A DNA stretch of 64,000 bases from Paenibacillus albidus (GCF_014644435.1 NZ_BMKR01000029.1:1-64000), one strand, 5' to 3'. Positions 28,299-36,684 are shown, counted from the stretch's first letter. Notes: generated by a model not told the origin, from the letters alone. Made by a program: numbers and translations.

Positions 28299-29264
28299 TT
28301 AAGTTGTCGGGTTCAATGCCCCTTGATACTCATTCATTAAATTGTCGATAATCTGCTGTACGGACAAAATCTCTTTAATCTCATGAACTCTGGACCCAGC
28401 AAAAACCAAACCGTTCTTAACATCTCCTCTAAGGGAAGTAAGCAGGGATTCCATTGTACAGAAGCGATGTGAACAAACCTTTAGACAATCATAGCATTTG
28501 ACTATCTTTAATTTGGCATCGTCACTGATCCGGTCCGTAAATTCATTCCGAATCGCTCTACCTTCTAGGCCCACTGTAGACTTGATGAGGACAGTATCTC
28601 CTTGCTGAGCATCTACATACTTTTGCTTGAAGGCTAAGGGAGCATCACACTCATGGCTAGCCACAAAACGGGTACCCATTTGAACACCAGATGCACCAAT
28701 CCGAAGGGCTTTTGCGATATCATCCCCTGTCAGAATCCCACCCGCAGCAATAACCGGAATCGAAACGGCCTCTAAGACTTCAGGAAGGATATCAAACATG
28801 GATCTGTCTGTACCTAAATGGCCCCCGGCTTCGAACCCTTCCACAACGACTGCGGAGGCACCAAGTCTTTCGGAAATTCTGGCTAATTTGGCGGATGAAA
28901 CAATAGTTACCACAGGAGTACCATATTCTTTACCCCAAGCATAAATATCTCTAGAAATTCCGGCTCCGGAAATAATAAAGTCAACCTTTTCTTCCAAAGC
29001 AACCTTCATTTTTTCGGCAAAGTCCTTCACTGCGAATAGTACATTCACACCGATATAGCCAATCCCTTTAGAGAGTTCTCTTGTTTTGCGAATATGCATT
29101 CTCAGTTCTTCAGTAGTGATCCCTGTACCAGATATGGTGCCGATCCCGCCTGCATTGGCTACAGCAGCGGCTAGTCCACTTAAGGATATGCCTACGCCCA
29201 TTCCACCTTGAATAACAGGAACTCTGGATTTAATATGTCCGAATTGGATTGTTGGAAGTTTCAA
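28299..29264 (-). CDS. NPD-family FMN oxidoreductase (nitronate monooxygenase-like)
   Basis: 321-residue TIM-barrel FMN protein of the 2-nitropropane dioxygenase group. Visible marks: VIQGGMGVGIS, GFEAGGHLG with the family His, IPVIAAGGI and GVQMGTRFVASHEC. The C-terminal region has a cysteine cluster KCYDCLKVCSHRFC that could bind metal or an iron-sulfur cluster; such clusters occur in clostridial relatives. TTG start at 29264 with AAGAGGTG upstream. The substrate could be nitronates, quinones or enoyl compounds. Monocistronic, ending in its own terminator. Confidence 0.88.
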   Translation of the reverse strand: MKLPTIQFGHIKSRVPVIQGGMGVGISLSGLAAAVANAGGIGTISGTGITTEELRMHIRKTRELSKGIGYIGVNVLFAVKDFAEKMKVALEEKVDFIISGAGISRDIYAWGKEYGTPVVTIVSSAKLARISERLGASAVVVEGFEAGGHLGTDRSMFDILPEVLEAVSIPVIAAGGILTGDDIAKALRIGASGVQMGTRFVASHECDAPLAFKQKYVDAQQGDTVLIKSTVGLEGRAIRNEFTDRISDDAKLKIVKCYDCLKVCSHRFCTMESLLTSLRGDVKNGLVFAGSRVHEIKEILSVQQIIDNLMNEYQGALNPTT

Positions 29265-29485
29265 TTACGCACCTCTTTCACAAGTTGTAGACATTATAAA
29301 AACGCCTCTGGAGTAATTTAGCTATAACGTAACACAGTTAAGTCTTTTCCGATGTGACTGTGAGCATGCTCAAACTATGTTAAATATCATGTCTTTCAAC
29401 TGTTTTCTTTTATGAAATTGTTCCTTTACATCTGTAGTAGGAATCAGTAACATGGATATAAACTCCAATTACGAAGATGCATATA

Positions 29486-29516
29486 GGATCTGCTTAAGCA
29501 GGTCCTTTTTAGTTTT
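29486..29516 (+). terminator. Rho-independent terminator
   Basis: 8-bp stem GGATCTGC / GCAGGTCC with one G-T pair, followed by TTTTTAGTTTTTT. No intact + strand gene precedes it, so it is a leftover of a lost gene. Confidence 0.75.
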
Positions 29517-29790
29517 TTATATTTGAAGGGGTGTTTAACTATGAATCAGATATTAATTTATCCTATTGAATAAAATGCACTTTTATAATTAACTATTGGG
29601 GAATTTAATATAATAGCCAACTATAGGCCGAATAGTTCAAGAACTGGAGTCTGGAAAGTACAATCTAAAAGGGGCAATATTCTGTATTTCTTAAAGACGT
29701 ATACTATATAGTTTATAAAATGCTTTGAACAAAATATATTTTATCACTTATTAGGAAACGCAGCCTCTGCTTGAGAGGTTGAAAAACGAC

Positions 29791-29822
29791 GGCAGCAATG
29801 GATATTTTTGACCATTGCTGCC
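29791..29822 (+). terminator. Terminator-like hairpin
   Basis: Perfect 11-bp stem GGCAGCAATGG / CCATTGCTGCC followed by TATTTTCC. Like the previous one it has no gene to terminate. Confidence 0.65.
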
Positions 29823-29972
29823 TATTTTCCATTATCTTACAATTATTTATTTTCGTATACTCTGATATATAACAGTATTTTCAAATTCAAAAAAATGAAA
29901 ATTCTAAAAAGGATATAACTATATAAAATTGAATTTAATTATACACGCCTTTTTTCAGCAAAAAGTGAGGAT

Positions 29973-30233
29973 GTGAATAATTTGTACAAACCAATTCATG
30001 AAATAAAAAATGAGATGGGCATGAATAGGTTTATAGTATTTAGTAAACGACTTAAACGCGAGATACGATTATATAATGATCTTCAGTATGATCATCGGGT
30101 GCTAGTAGAAACAAATCTTGACATTAAAAATTATTGTGAGCGACCTCATAAGATATTGATCTTAGCTGCCGGCGAAGTAATTGAGACTATATTCGATATG
30201 TGGGTTAACTATGGTGATAAAGAAGAGTTTGTA
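29973..30233 (+). pseudogene. Truncated TnsA-like transposase endonuclease (Tn7-like relic)
   Basis: The first 87 residues read like the N-terminal nuclease domain of TnsA from Tn7-like elements: FSKRLKREIRLYNDLQYDH, then VLVETNLDIKNYCERPHKI and ETIFDMWVNYGDKEEF. The Asp of FDMW matches a catalytic position. The similarity stops just before the expected E-V-K strand with the catalytic Lys. There a 36-bp palindrome (30231-30266) interrupts the frame. The remaining frame to 30395 is unrelated. GTG or TTG start. No TnsB, TnsC or Tn7 ends are visible. Confidence 0.65.
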
Positions 30234-30266
30234 AGTTCTTGTCCAAAGTCCAGGACAAGAACTTAC
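30231..30266. repeat. Palindrome of the GACAAGAAC repeat family inside the tnsA relic
   Basis: Perfect 14-bp inverted repeat GTAAGTTCTTGTCC / GGACAAGAACTTAC with an 8-nt loop. It carries the GGACAAGAAC core of the dispersed repeat. It lies exactly where TnsA similarity ends. Confidence 0.8.
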
Positions 30267-30359
30267 ATCGTTACCCGATTAAGGGCATACATTGTGTACC
30301 GTGGTCCTCCACTGACGACGCTGTCCATTTTGATAGCGCCAGATGTAAAGCTAAACGGA

Positions 30360-31097
30360 CTATATGTGATTCGATTCGATTGCTGCAACGATTAATTCGG
30401 CAATTAGTTTCGGATGAGTAATTGGAGCCAGATGGCCGGCATTAATTTCAAAGGAATGCCACCCCTGTTTGGCTGCCTCGGAAGCCGTTTGATGAAACAT
30501 AGAAAATTCCTTGCAACAAATGTAGGAACGGGACATTTGTGCTTGTTTTTCTAAAGAGAAGTTGAGTTTCTCTATATGCGTTGCAAGAGGCATTTTGGTT
30601 AGGAAGGGAGTAATGGCTGCAGAAATTTCGGTATCGTTTAATCCAAATGTCTCTACAGGCGGCGGCTCAACCAAGGAGGGGTTCGATGACAAGAAATTCC
30701 GCATGAGAGAGTACACATCCGGATAATGATCTACAACAGACTCGCCGGGTTCGGTTACAAAGCCGTCTAAGATAACGATATCACAACGTACTCGACCGAA
30801 CAAACGATCTGCGGCTCCTGCAGCAACCATAGCTCCATAACTGTGACCGACCAGCACAACATTCGTAATGTTTTCGAATAAGATGAGATTTACAATATCC
30901 TCGATATGGACGGATAAATTAATGTCTCCAGTCAGCAGATGATTACGTTCGCCAAGTCCTGTTAAAGTCGGAGAAAGAGCACGATACCCTTGAGCGCTTA
31001 ATTGTTTGGTGACCTTTCTCCAACTCCATCCTCCTAACCAAGAACCATGAATGAGTACAATCGATGGATTCTTTAAAATCTCTGTATCGTTAAACAC
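30360..31097 (-). CDS. Alpha/beta hydrolase (hydroxynitrile lyase/methylesterase-like group)
   Basis: 245-residue alpha/beta hydrolase. The oxyanion motif is IVLIHGSWLGGWSW, the nucleophile Ser is in GHSYGAMVA, and the catalytic His is in NAGHLAPITHP. The HGSWLGGWSW / GHSYG pattern is that of the plant hydroxynitrile lyase and SABP2 esterase group and its bacterial relatives. I choose the GTG at 31097, 10 nt after GGGAGGG, because the longer frame would start inside the operator 31122-31155. It is divergent from the IclR gene and shares an operator with the nitrilase gene, so a role in nitrile or ester metabolism is likely. Confidence 0.87.
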   Translation of the reverse strand: MFNDTEILKNPSIVLIHGSWLGGWSWRKVTKQLSAQGYRALSPTLTGLGERNHLLTGDINLSVHIEDIVNLILFENITNVVLVGHSYGAMVAAGAADRLFGRVRCDIVILDGFVTEPGESVVDHYPDVYSLMRNFLSSNPSLVEPPPVETFGLNDTEISAAITPFLTKMPLATHIEKLNFSLEKQAQMSRSYICCKEFSMFHQTASEAAKQGWHSFEINAGHLAPITHPKLIAELIVAAIESNHI

Positions 31098-31121
31098 GGT
31101 ACGTTCGCCCTCCCACTTTTG

Positions 31122-31155
31122 TTCACCATTAGTGTATTCATACACTATATGTGAA
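31122..31155 (-). promoter_or_regulatory. IclR-type operator upstream of the hydrolase
   Basis: 15-bp inverted repeat with two mismatches: TTCACCATTAGTGTA, 4-nt spacer, TACACTATATGTGAA. It is nearly the same as the palindrome before the nitrilase at 32245-32277. The shared half is ATTAGTGTA. Confidence 0.75.
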
Positions 31156-31371
31156 TGTTTTTAACATCATTATATAGTCATTTATCATTTTTGCAACTAT
31201 TTTCAGCGCCGATGTCAACTTAATTCACAAAACCGAAAAGGGTGGACATACCGCAAGTTTCCTAGATAAACGTCTCTGTCCCTTCCTTGCGAAGAGATAT
31301 CAAATCCATTACTATTTAGACAACACCAACAAATGAATGGTCAGAACACTACTTTTAGTGAGGGTGAATAC

Positions 31372-32151
31372 ATGAAAGAGTTAGAAGCTCCAACTCGATT
31401 AAGTTCCTCGTCTCAGGGGATCCAATCTCTAGAGATCGCTTTTTCCATACTGAATTGTTTTAAAGAGGCGAGCGCTCCTCTGTCCGTATCGGAATTGTCC
31501 AAAAGAATGGAAATGCCGAAGAATAAAATTCATAAATACTTGGTTAGTTTTACAAGAGTTGGCGCTCTTATTCAGAATAAAAAAGACTCGTCTTACGCTA
31601 TGGGGCCAGCGCTAATCGAGTTAGGATTGGTCGCGCTCCAACAATTCGATGTTGCCAAGATCGCCAAACCTCATATCCGCGAATTTAGCAAACAGATCAA
31701 TCACTCCGTAGCGCTTGCGATTTGGAGCGAGGGAGGGCCGATAATTGCTGAATACGAACGAAGCGATAAACCGATACAGGTCGAAATCCAAGCTGGATAT
31801 CGCTTTCCATTGTTGATGACGGCCCTTGGCAAGTGTTTTGCTGCTTTTCTTCCGTCCTCGCAGGTTCAGTCATTAATACAACGGGAGATCGACAACTATC
31901 AACTTGACGAGCTGCTGGTGAAGCAGGAATTACAGACGATTCGAGAGGAACGAGTTTCCTTTCGCAATACGCTGTTTGCCGGAATACCTGGGAGCATGTC
32001 GGTAGCAAGTCCGATTTTTGACTATACGGGAAACATGGTTGCCGCACTTTGTCTCATCGGATTTACAGGCGACATCGATACTAGTACATCCTCAATAGAT
32101 GTACTCAAGCTCAAGGAGAAAGCTAATCAAATAACTAATCAACTGACATAG
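31372..32151 (+). CDS. IclR-family transcriptional regulator
   Basis: 259 residues. N-terminal winged helix (SLEIAFSILNCFKEASAPLSVSELSKRMEMPKNKIHKYL) and a C-terminal GAF-like effector domain (KPHIREFSKQINHSVALAIW, SVASPIFDYTGNMVAALCLIG). I start at ATG 31372 with GTGAGGG 7 nt before it. IclR proteins commonly regulate aromatic or organic acid catabolism. Twin palindromes at 31122 and 32245 flank the gene and are its likely sites, so it would govern both the hydrolase and the nitrilase operon. Followed by a perfect terminator. Confidence 0.92.
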   Translation: MKELEAPTRLSSSSQGIQSLEIAFSILNCFKEASAPLSVSELSKRMEMPKNKIHKYLVSFTRVGALIQNKKDSSYAMGPALIELGLVALQQFDVAKIAKPHIREFSKQINHSVALAIWSEGGPIIAEYERSDKPIQVEIQAGYRFPLLMTALGKCFAAFLPSSQVQSLIQREIDNYQLDELLVKQELQTIREERVSFRNTLFAGIPGSMSVASPIFDYTGNMVAALCLIGFTGDIDTSTSSIDVLKLKEKANQITNQLT

Positions 32152-32159
32152 GGGCAAAA

Positions 32160-32196
32160 GACACTGCGGTCAAATCGACCGCAGTGTCTTTTTTTG
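32160..32196 (+). terminator. Rho-independent terminator
   Basis: Perfect 13-bp stem AGACACTGCGGTC / GACCGCAGTGTCT with a 4-nt loop and seven T. It ends the IclR transcript, so the nitrilase operon has its own promoter. Confidence 0.95.
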
Positions 32197-32244
32197 TAAC
32201 TTTTCCTTGCATGTGAAACAAAGTTAAATTATACTGGGCTCAAA

Positions 32245-32277
32245 TCACTATTAGTGTATGATGTACACTAATAGTGA
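32245..32277 (+). promoter_or_regulatory. IclR-type operator upstream of the nitrilase operon
   Basis: Perfect 14-bp inverted repeat TCACTATTAGTGTA / TACACTAATAGTGA with a 5-nt spacer, 36 bp before the nitrilase start. It matches the palindrome at 31122-31155. Confidence 0.8.
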
Positions 32278-32313
32278 ACGTTTTAAAACAAATGAATAAG
32301 GAGTTGTTCAAAC

Positions 32314-33303
32314 ATGAATCAAACCTTCAAAGCTGCTGCCGTTCAAGCTGCCGCCGTCTATTTGGATCTGGATGCTACGATTGACAAAACATGCAGGCTC
32401 GTGGATGAGGCAGCAGCTAACGGAGCTAAGGTCATTGCTTTTCCGGAAGCGTTCGTGCCGGGATACCCTTGGTGGATATGGCTTGGCAATGCAGACTATG
32501 GAATGAAGCACTACATTAGGTTGTACGAAAACTCTGTTGAAATCCCGAGCAAATCTATTCGGAAATTATCCGAAGCCGCCAAACGCAACAAAGTTTATTT
32601 CTGTGTTTCAGTTACCGAAAAAGACTGCGGATCCTTATATCTGACGCAACTATGGTTTAATCCTAATGGCGACTTGATCGGCAAACACCGTAAATTAAAA
32701 GCAACGAATGCGGAGAAGATGATCTGGGGCGACGGTGATGGAAGCATGATGCCCGTGTTCGAGACGGAGTACGGCAATCTCGGCGGGTTGCAATGTTGGG
32801 AACACCTCATCCCTCTGAACATCTCGGCAATGGCTTCCATGAATGAACAGGTGCATGTCGCCTCCTGGCCAACGGGTTTGCCGTATGACGGCCATTTGTT
32901 CAGCATCGAGGTATGCGAAATCGCAACGAAGTACTACGCGATATCCAATCAAACCTTCTGTCTGTTGGCTTCCCAGATTTGGACAGAAGAAATGAGAGAT
33001 ATGCTCGGAGAAACCGAGTACCAAAGAAATTATATGAAGATTGGATATGGCTTCGCGAAGATCATCGCGCCGAACGGTCATGTTATCAGCAATACGCTAG
33101 AGCATGACGAGGAAGGTATTGTGTATGCGGACATCGACCTCAAACAAATCATTCCCGGCAAATTCCTGATCGATCATGCGGGGCATTACTCCACTCCCGG
33201 CTTCTTAAGCTTAACTTTCAATAAAAATGTTCATGAGCCCGTAAAAGTGATCGGCGAATCGAAGCCAAACGTTATCGGTTACGAAGCTATTCAAAATAGC
33301 TAA
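32314..33303 (+). CDS. Nitrilase
   Basis: 329-residue carbon-nitrogen hydrolase of nitrilase branch 1, converting a nitrile to carboxylic acid and ammonia. The catalytic triad is visible: Glu45 in FPEAFVPGYPWW, a Lys near 127 in KHRKLKATNAEK, and Cys161 in GGLQCWEHL. The PGYPWW and CWEH forms are typical of true nitrilases, not amidases. Start after AAGGAG. First gene of an operon with two NHLP-like small proteins, RidA and an FAD monooxygenase. Confidence 0.94.
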   Translation: MNQTFKAAAVQAAAVYLDLDATIDKTCRLVDEAAANGAKVIAFPEAFVPGYPWWIWLGNADYGMKHYIRLYENSVEIPSKSIRKLSEAAKRNKVYFCVSVTEKDCGSLYLTQLWFNPNGDLIGKHRKLKATNAEKMIWGDGDGSMMPVFETEYGNLGGLQCWEHLIPLNISAMASMNEQVHVASWPTGLPYDGHLFSIEVCEIATKYYAISNQTFCLLASQIWTEEMRDMLGETEYQRNYMKIGYGFAKIIAPNGHVISNTLEHDEEGIVYADIDLKQIIPGKFLIDHAGHYSTPGFLSLTFNKNVHEPVKVIGESKPNVIGYEAIQNS

Positions 33304-33334
33304 CAACAATTGTCGGAGAGGACTAATTAATACC

Positions 33335-33673
33335 ATGAATAACAGTCTCGAACGGAAAATTACCGAACTCTCTTGGAGAGACCCTTCTTTTGCAGAATTG
33401 ATTGAAACGAACCCGCACCAAGCGCTTGCGCAAATAGGGGTAGAAGTGCCCGAAGGTGATAAGCTTGATATTCGGCGGCAAAGGAGAGATACCCTTTACT
33501 ACGTTATTCCGCCTTATTCAGAGGAGCCGGACAAGCCCGATATCGTCATTAATCAAATGGATCTGTGGCAGAGCGCCGAGTTGTTTGTCTGGATCATGCC
33601 TCAGAAGCTGAAAGTGCAACTCTTGGCGATGCGACAAAGCTACAGGAGGAATGCCCCTAATGGATCAACATGA
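33335..33673 (+). CDS. NHLP-leader-like small protein 1 (nitrile hydratase alpha-like)
   Basis: 112 residues. Residues 4-60 match the NHLP leader domain derived from nitrile hydratase alpha: LERKITELSWRDPSFAELI, NPHQALAQIGVEVPEG and DTLYYVIPP. The metal-binding CxxCSC claw of real nitrile hydratases is absent, as are any cysteines. After VIPP comes a roughly 50-residue tail that is not Gly/Cys-rich and has no clear GG cleavage site. NHLP domains usually lead RiPP precursors, but no maturase is nearby. Adjacent to nitrilase by 31 bp and overlapping the next gene by 14 bp. Confidence 0.75.
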   Translation: MNNSLERKITELSWRDPSFAELIETNPHQALAQIGVEVPEGDKLDIRRQRRDTLYYVIPPYSEEPDKPDIVINQMDLWQSAELFVWIMPQKLKVQLLAMRQSYRRNAPNGST

Positions 33674-34019
33674 TATTTTCACCGGTCATTACCGATTGCT
33701 TCAACGAAATCAAGCTGCCCGCCAACGTTTAATTATGGATCCAAAAGCAGGGTTGAATGAGTATTTTGGATCAGGCACGGTACCTGAAGGGGAGTTTCAA
33801 GTTGAAATCATCCCCCAAGAACCGGATACCATTACGATCCTCCTTCCATCGCCCATAGAGGAAGATACTAGCGATGAGGCATTGAATGCTGCTTGTCGTC
33901 GTATCTATGACATCTTGTTTACAGACGGAGTGGGGGGGTATCTGATCCCCGATGATTCCTTAACCTGGGTTCTTCGAGACATGCGCTCTAACGTGCTCGA
34001 TCGATCTCAGGGTGAATGA
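33660..34019 (+). CDS. NHLP-leader-like small protein 2
   Basis: 119 residues. It resembles protein 1: RNQAARQRLIMDPKAGLNEYF, VPEGEFQVEIIPQEPDTITI and LLPSP are NHLP leader landmarks. The tail contains DGVGG followed by a 31-residue C-terminus; a GG site is what a leader peptidase would need, but this is speculative. I choose ATG 33660, 10 nt after AGGAGGA, so it overlaps gene 1 by 14 bp and the two are translationally coupled. No cysteines. No RiPP enzyme or peptidase transporter is visible in the window. Confidence 0.72.
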   Translation: MDQHDIFTGHYRLLQRNQAARQRLIMDPKAGLNEYFGSGTVPEGEFQVEIIPQEPDTITILLPSPIEEDTSDEALNAACRRIYDILFTDGVGGYLIPDDSLTWVLRDMRSNVLDRSQGE

Positions 34020-34161
34020 ATGATAAACAAGAATGTTATGGATCGGACCCAGGACCGGATAAAATCGGTCTATTAGGCACATCCGAAAATGGAGACATTC
34101 ACTCGTTCTATCTTCTACAAAGGAATTTTGTTTTGTGAAAAATCAAATTGGAGGATTTCAT

Positions 34162-34566
34162 ATGAAGAAAATAAATCCCGATACTCTAACGAGTACAGTA
34201 ACGAGTTTGATTTCACAAATCGTCGTTGCTCCCGTTTCAACTTTAGCCTTTATTTCCGGGCAAGTCGCGTTAAATGAAAAGGGGGAGCTTATGGGAGAAG
34301 GGAACTACGGGGTGCAGGCAAAACAAGTGTTTTTTAACTTAAAGCTCGCATTGGAAGCTATTGCAACTGGGCCAGAGAATATTGTTCAAATGAAAATTCA
34401 TGTCGTTAACCATAGGCCCGAGTTGGTTGATTCGATCTTTAAAGCCGGCTTTGAAGTATTCGGCGACCAGTGGCCGCTTACTGCAAGTACCTTTATAGGC
34501 GTTCAGGCGCTTGGCTTTGAGGAATGGTTAGTTGAAGTCGATGCTATCGTATCCATTTCTAACTAA
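34162..34566 (+). CDS. RidA/YjgF/UK114-family protein
   Basis: 134 residues, usual length. RidA proteins hydrolyse reactive enamines and imines; some subfamilies act in catabolic pathways. Visible: FISGQVALNEKGELMGEGNYGVQAKQVFFNL, NIVQMKIHVVN, and the C-terminal ALGFEEWLVEVDAIVSI. The Arg of the classic RidA site (usually in NRPP) is not evident, so it may belong to an Rid4-7-type group. Start at ATG 34162, with GGAGG upstream. Between the NHLP genes and the monooxygenase. Confidence 0.87.
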   Translation: MKKINPDTLTSTVTSLISQIVVAPVSTLAFISGQVALNEKGELMGEGNYGVQAKQVFFNLKLALEAIATGPENIVQMKIHVVNHRPELVDSIFKAGFEVFGDQWPLTASTFIGVQALGFEEWLVEVDAIVSISN

Positions 34567-34583
34567 AGGGGGAGCAAATAAGA

Positions 34584-36083
34584 ATGAATTATGACGTTAT
34601 TGTAATCGGTGGAGGACCGGTCGGAATGATGTTAGCTGGGGAACTCGCATTGGCTGATGTTAAGGTGTGCGTATTGGAAAAGTTAGAAGCCACTACCCCT
34701 TACTCGCGAGCGCTTAGCATCCATCCCCGTACATTAGAGATTTTGGACTTACGGGGATTGAAATCGGAATTGTTGAAGATTGGCAAACCGCTCCCTACAG
34801 GTCATTTTGCAGGTTTAGAAACTCGGTTGGACTTTACAGTCATCGACTCTTCCTCTAATTATTCCTTGTTTATCGCCCAGTCGGAAACGGAAAAGGTACT
34901 GGAACAGAGAGCGAAGGAACTTGGCGCCGAAATTCGCCGCGGAATGGAAGTATTATCGGTGACTAAGAGCTCTGATTCTGTCGAGGTTATTGCTTCCGGA
35001 GCTATCGGACAAATTACATTAACGGCAGCTTATGCGATTGGCGCCGATGGAGCAGGTAGTCTTGTACGTAAGCAGGCCAACATTGCGTTCAATGGCACGG
35101 ATGCAACACTTACTGCGGTTCAAGGAGATGTCGTATTTAAAAATCCACCGAAAACGAGCGTCGTTTCCAGCTTTAATGAAAAAGGAATGATTATGATTGT
35201 CCCCGTCTCGAAGGAGTTGCACCGTGTCGTCTTTATCGATCCGAAAAGAAAATTAATACCGAAGGACCAGCCAGTCACTTTGGAAGAACTGCGCTCGGGA
35301 ATGATCCGTATGTTAGGGGATGACTACGGGATTTCTGATCCCTACTGGATGACTCGTTTCGGCAATGCAACCCGTCAAGCCGAGCGCTATAGGGAAGGAA
35401 GACTGTTCCTTGCGGGGGACGCTGCTCATATTCATTTCCCAGCCGGCGGACAAGGAATGAATGTGGGCTTGCAAGAAGCCATGAATCTTGGATGGAAACT
35501 AGCAGCCGAAGTGAGAGGGTGGGCTCCCGAGGGGTTGCTGGACAGTTACCATTCAGAACGGTTCCCTGTTAATACGGCATTACTTCGGAATACAAGAGTA
35601 CAAACCCTATTGTTCGGCACCGATTTTTCGCCTACAACGATTCACCTCCGCAGAATGATTTCGGATTTGTTGCAAAGCCCGGATGCAAACTATCGCTTAG
35701 CCAGTCAAATTGCGGCCGTGGATGTTCAATACAACGTACAAGAAAATGTATCGTCACATCTTCTAAATGGCAGCCGACTTGCAGAGATTAAATTGCTTTC
35801 ACAGAATGGCGATGTCTTCAGCAGTTATGAGCTATTCCGTGAAGGTAAATATATATTATTGAATCTAGCTTCGGATAAAATTACAGAAGTCATCGTTAGT
35901 AATCTGCAGCACCAACATTTCAAATTCGCAAGTGTAACTTTGGCTGAACAAGCCAAAGGCTGGGAAGATGTGCACACTGCATTGATTCGACCGGACGGAT
36001 ATATTGCATGGGCAATCTCTGCAACCGAAGCGGATTTAATTAACCGAATTGAGCAAGGAATTAAGCAAATCAGCAGAGGTTAA
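34584..36083 (+). CDS. FAD-dependent aromatic monooxygenase (PheA/TfdB-like)
   Basis: 499-residue class A flavoprotein monooxygenase. GxGxxG motif GGGPVGMMLAGELAL at residues 8-22, the DG motif in AIGADGAGSLVR, and the FAD-ribityl motif in LFLAGDAAHIHFPAGGQGMN. The length with a C-terminal thioredoxin-like extension matches phenol hydroxylase relatives such as MhpA/TfdB. It is expected to hydroxylate an aromatic acid or phenol with NAD(P)H and oxygen. Last gene of the nitrilase operon, 17 bp after ridA, followed by a terminator. Confidence 0.92.
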   Translation: MNYDVIVIGGGPVGMMLAGELALADVKVCVLEKLEATTPYSRALSIHPRTLEILDLRGLKSELLKIGKPLPTGHFAGLETRLDFTVIDSSSNYSLFIAQSETEKVLEQRAKELGAEIRRGMEVLSVTKSSDSVEVIASGAIGQITLTAAYAIGADGAGSLVRKQANIAFNGTDATLTAVQGDVVFKNPPKTSVVSSFNEKGMIMIVPVSKELHRVVFIDPKRKLIPKDQPVTLEELRSGMIRMLGDDYGISDPYWMTRFGNATRQAERYREGRLFLAGDAAHIHFPAGGQGMNVGLQEAMNLGWKLAAEVRGWAPEGLLDSYHSERFPVNTALLRNTRVQTLLFGTDFSPTTIHLRRMISDLLQSPDANYRLASQIAAVDVQYNVQENVSSHLLNGSRLAEIKLLSQNGDVFSSYELFREGKYILLNLASDKITEVIVSNLQHQHFKFASVTLAEQAKGWEDVHTALIRPDGYIAWAISATEADLINRIEQGIKQISRG

Positions 36084-36097
36084 ACCTTTCTTTGCCT

Positions 36098-36121
36098 ATA
36101 TTGTTTTTGGAAAAACAATAT
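36098..36121 (+). other. AT-rich hairpin after the monooxygenase
   Basis: 11-bp perfect stem ATATTGTTTTT / AAAAACAATAT with a 2-nt loop, 15 bp after the stop. It could protect or terminate the transcript. Confidence 0.5.
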
Positions 36122-36204
36122 TCTACCAATCGTGACTGCAGTATAGACCATCAGAATGAATCCGTTTTTTGTGTGTTGGTTGCGCTAACAGATAACGTTA
36201 GTTT

Positions 36205-36260
36205 AAAAACACCGGCAGTCTGTACATTAATTTTCAGTCCACACGGCTGCCGGTGTTTTT
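36205..36260 (+). terminator. Rho-independent terminator
   Basis: 14-bp perfect stem AAAAACACCGGCAG / CTGCCGGTGTTTTT (36205-36218 with 36247-36260). The T run is the end of the stem. It ends the nitrilase operon. Confidence 0.88.
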
Positions 36261-36370
36261 CCTGATCAAGAAAAAGATGTAATGTTGGAACTTTTGTGTC
36301 ATTAGAATTGTACCGATACAAGTTGCTGAAATAATTGTAATTACGCAGCGATATTGGGGAGCGGTAATCG

Positions 36371-36684
36371 GCCCAAGTTCTTGTCGTCCGCAATAATAAT
36401 TTTTGTGTCGTTATTTAATGGGGCATTAAAAAGACTTGTTAAAGTAAAATAGTCTGAAATTATAAATACTACTAAGCATTTATGCCTAAAGATCGTAAAG
36501 TAGGGACTTCGTGTCAAAAAGGTATGCATTTTTGTGTCAATTTACATAAAGTGTCGGAGGACAAGAATGTGTTCCGCATAGAACCCCCATAAATTGCGGG
36601 ATTTTTTTTACGGAACAGATTGTTGTCAAAAGCTAATGACAAGAATTTGTTCCGATTGCCGAATTAGGCCAAGAATGTGTACCG
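36371..36684. repeat. Cluster of GACAAGAAC repeats, variant B/C
   Basis: Several related arms: CCCAAGTTCTTGTCGTCCG (36372-36390); GGACAAGAATGTGTTCCG (36559-36576) paired across a T-rich hairpin with CGGAACAGATTGTTGTC (36611-36627); then single arms GACAAGAATTTGTTCCG (36638-36654) and CCAAGAATGTGTACCG (36669-36684). In this copy both arms carry the TTCCG/CGGAA variant, so pairing is preserved although the bases differ from other copies. Confidence 0.75.

Larger units (their letters stand above)
29265..29972. other. AT-rich intergenic region with two hairpins
   Basis: About 700 bp without an intact gene. It contains two terminator-like hairpins (29486-29516 and 29791-29822). Otherwise it is low-complexity AT-rich sequence. 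Nothing else recognisable. Confidence 0.6.

Noticed and set aside
29486..29822. Riboswitch or small RNA between the NPD gene and the tnsA relic
   Set aside because: Two independent terminator-like hairpins without a conserved aptamer pattern or a downstream metabolic gene.
33335..34019. Nitrile hydratase alpha and beta subunits
   Set aside because: The two small proteins resemble the leader-like part only; the Cys-x2-Cys-Ser-Cys metal site is absent and neither contains cysteine.
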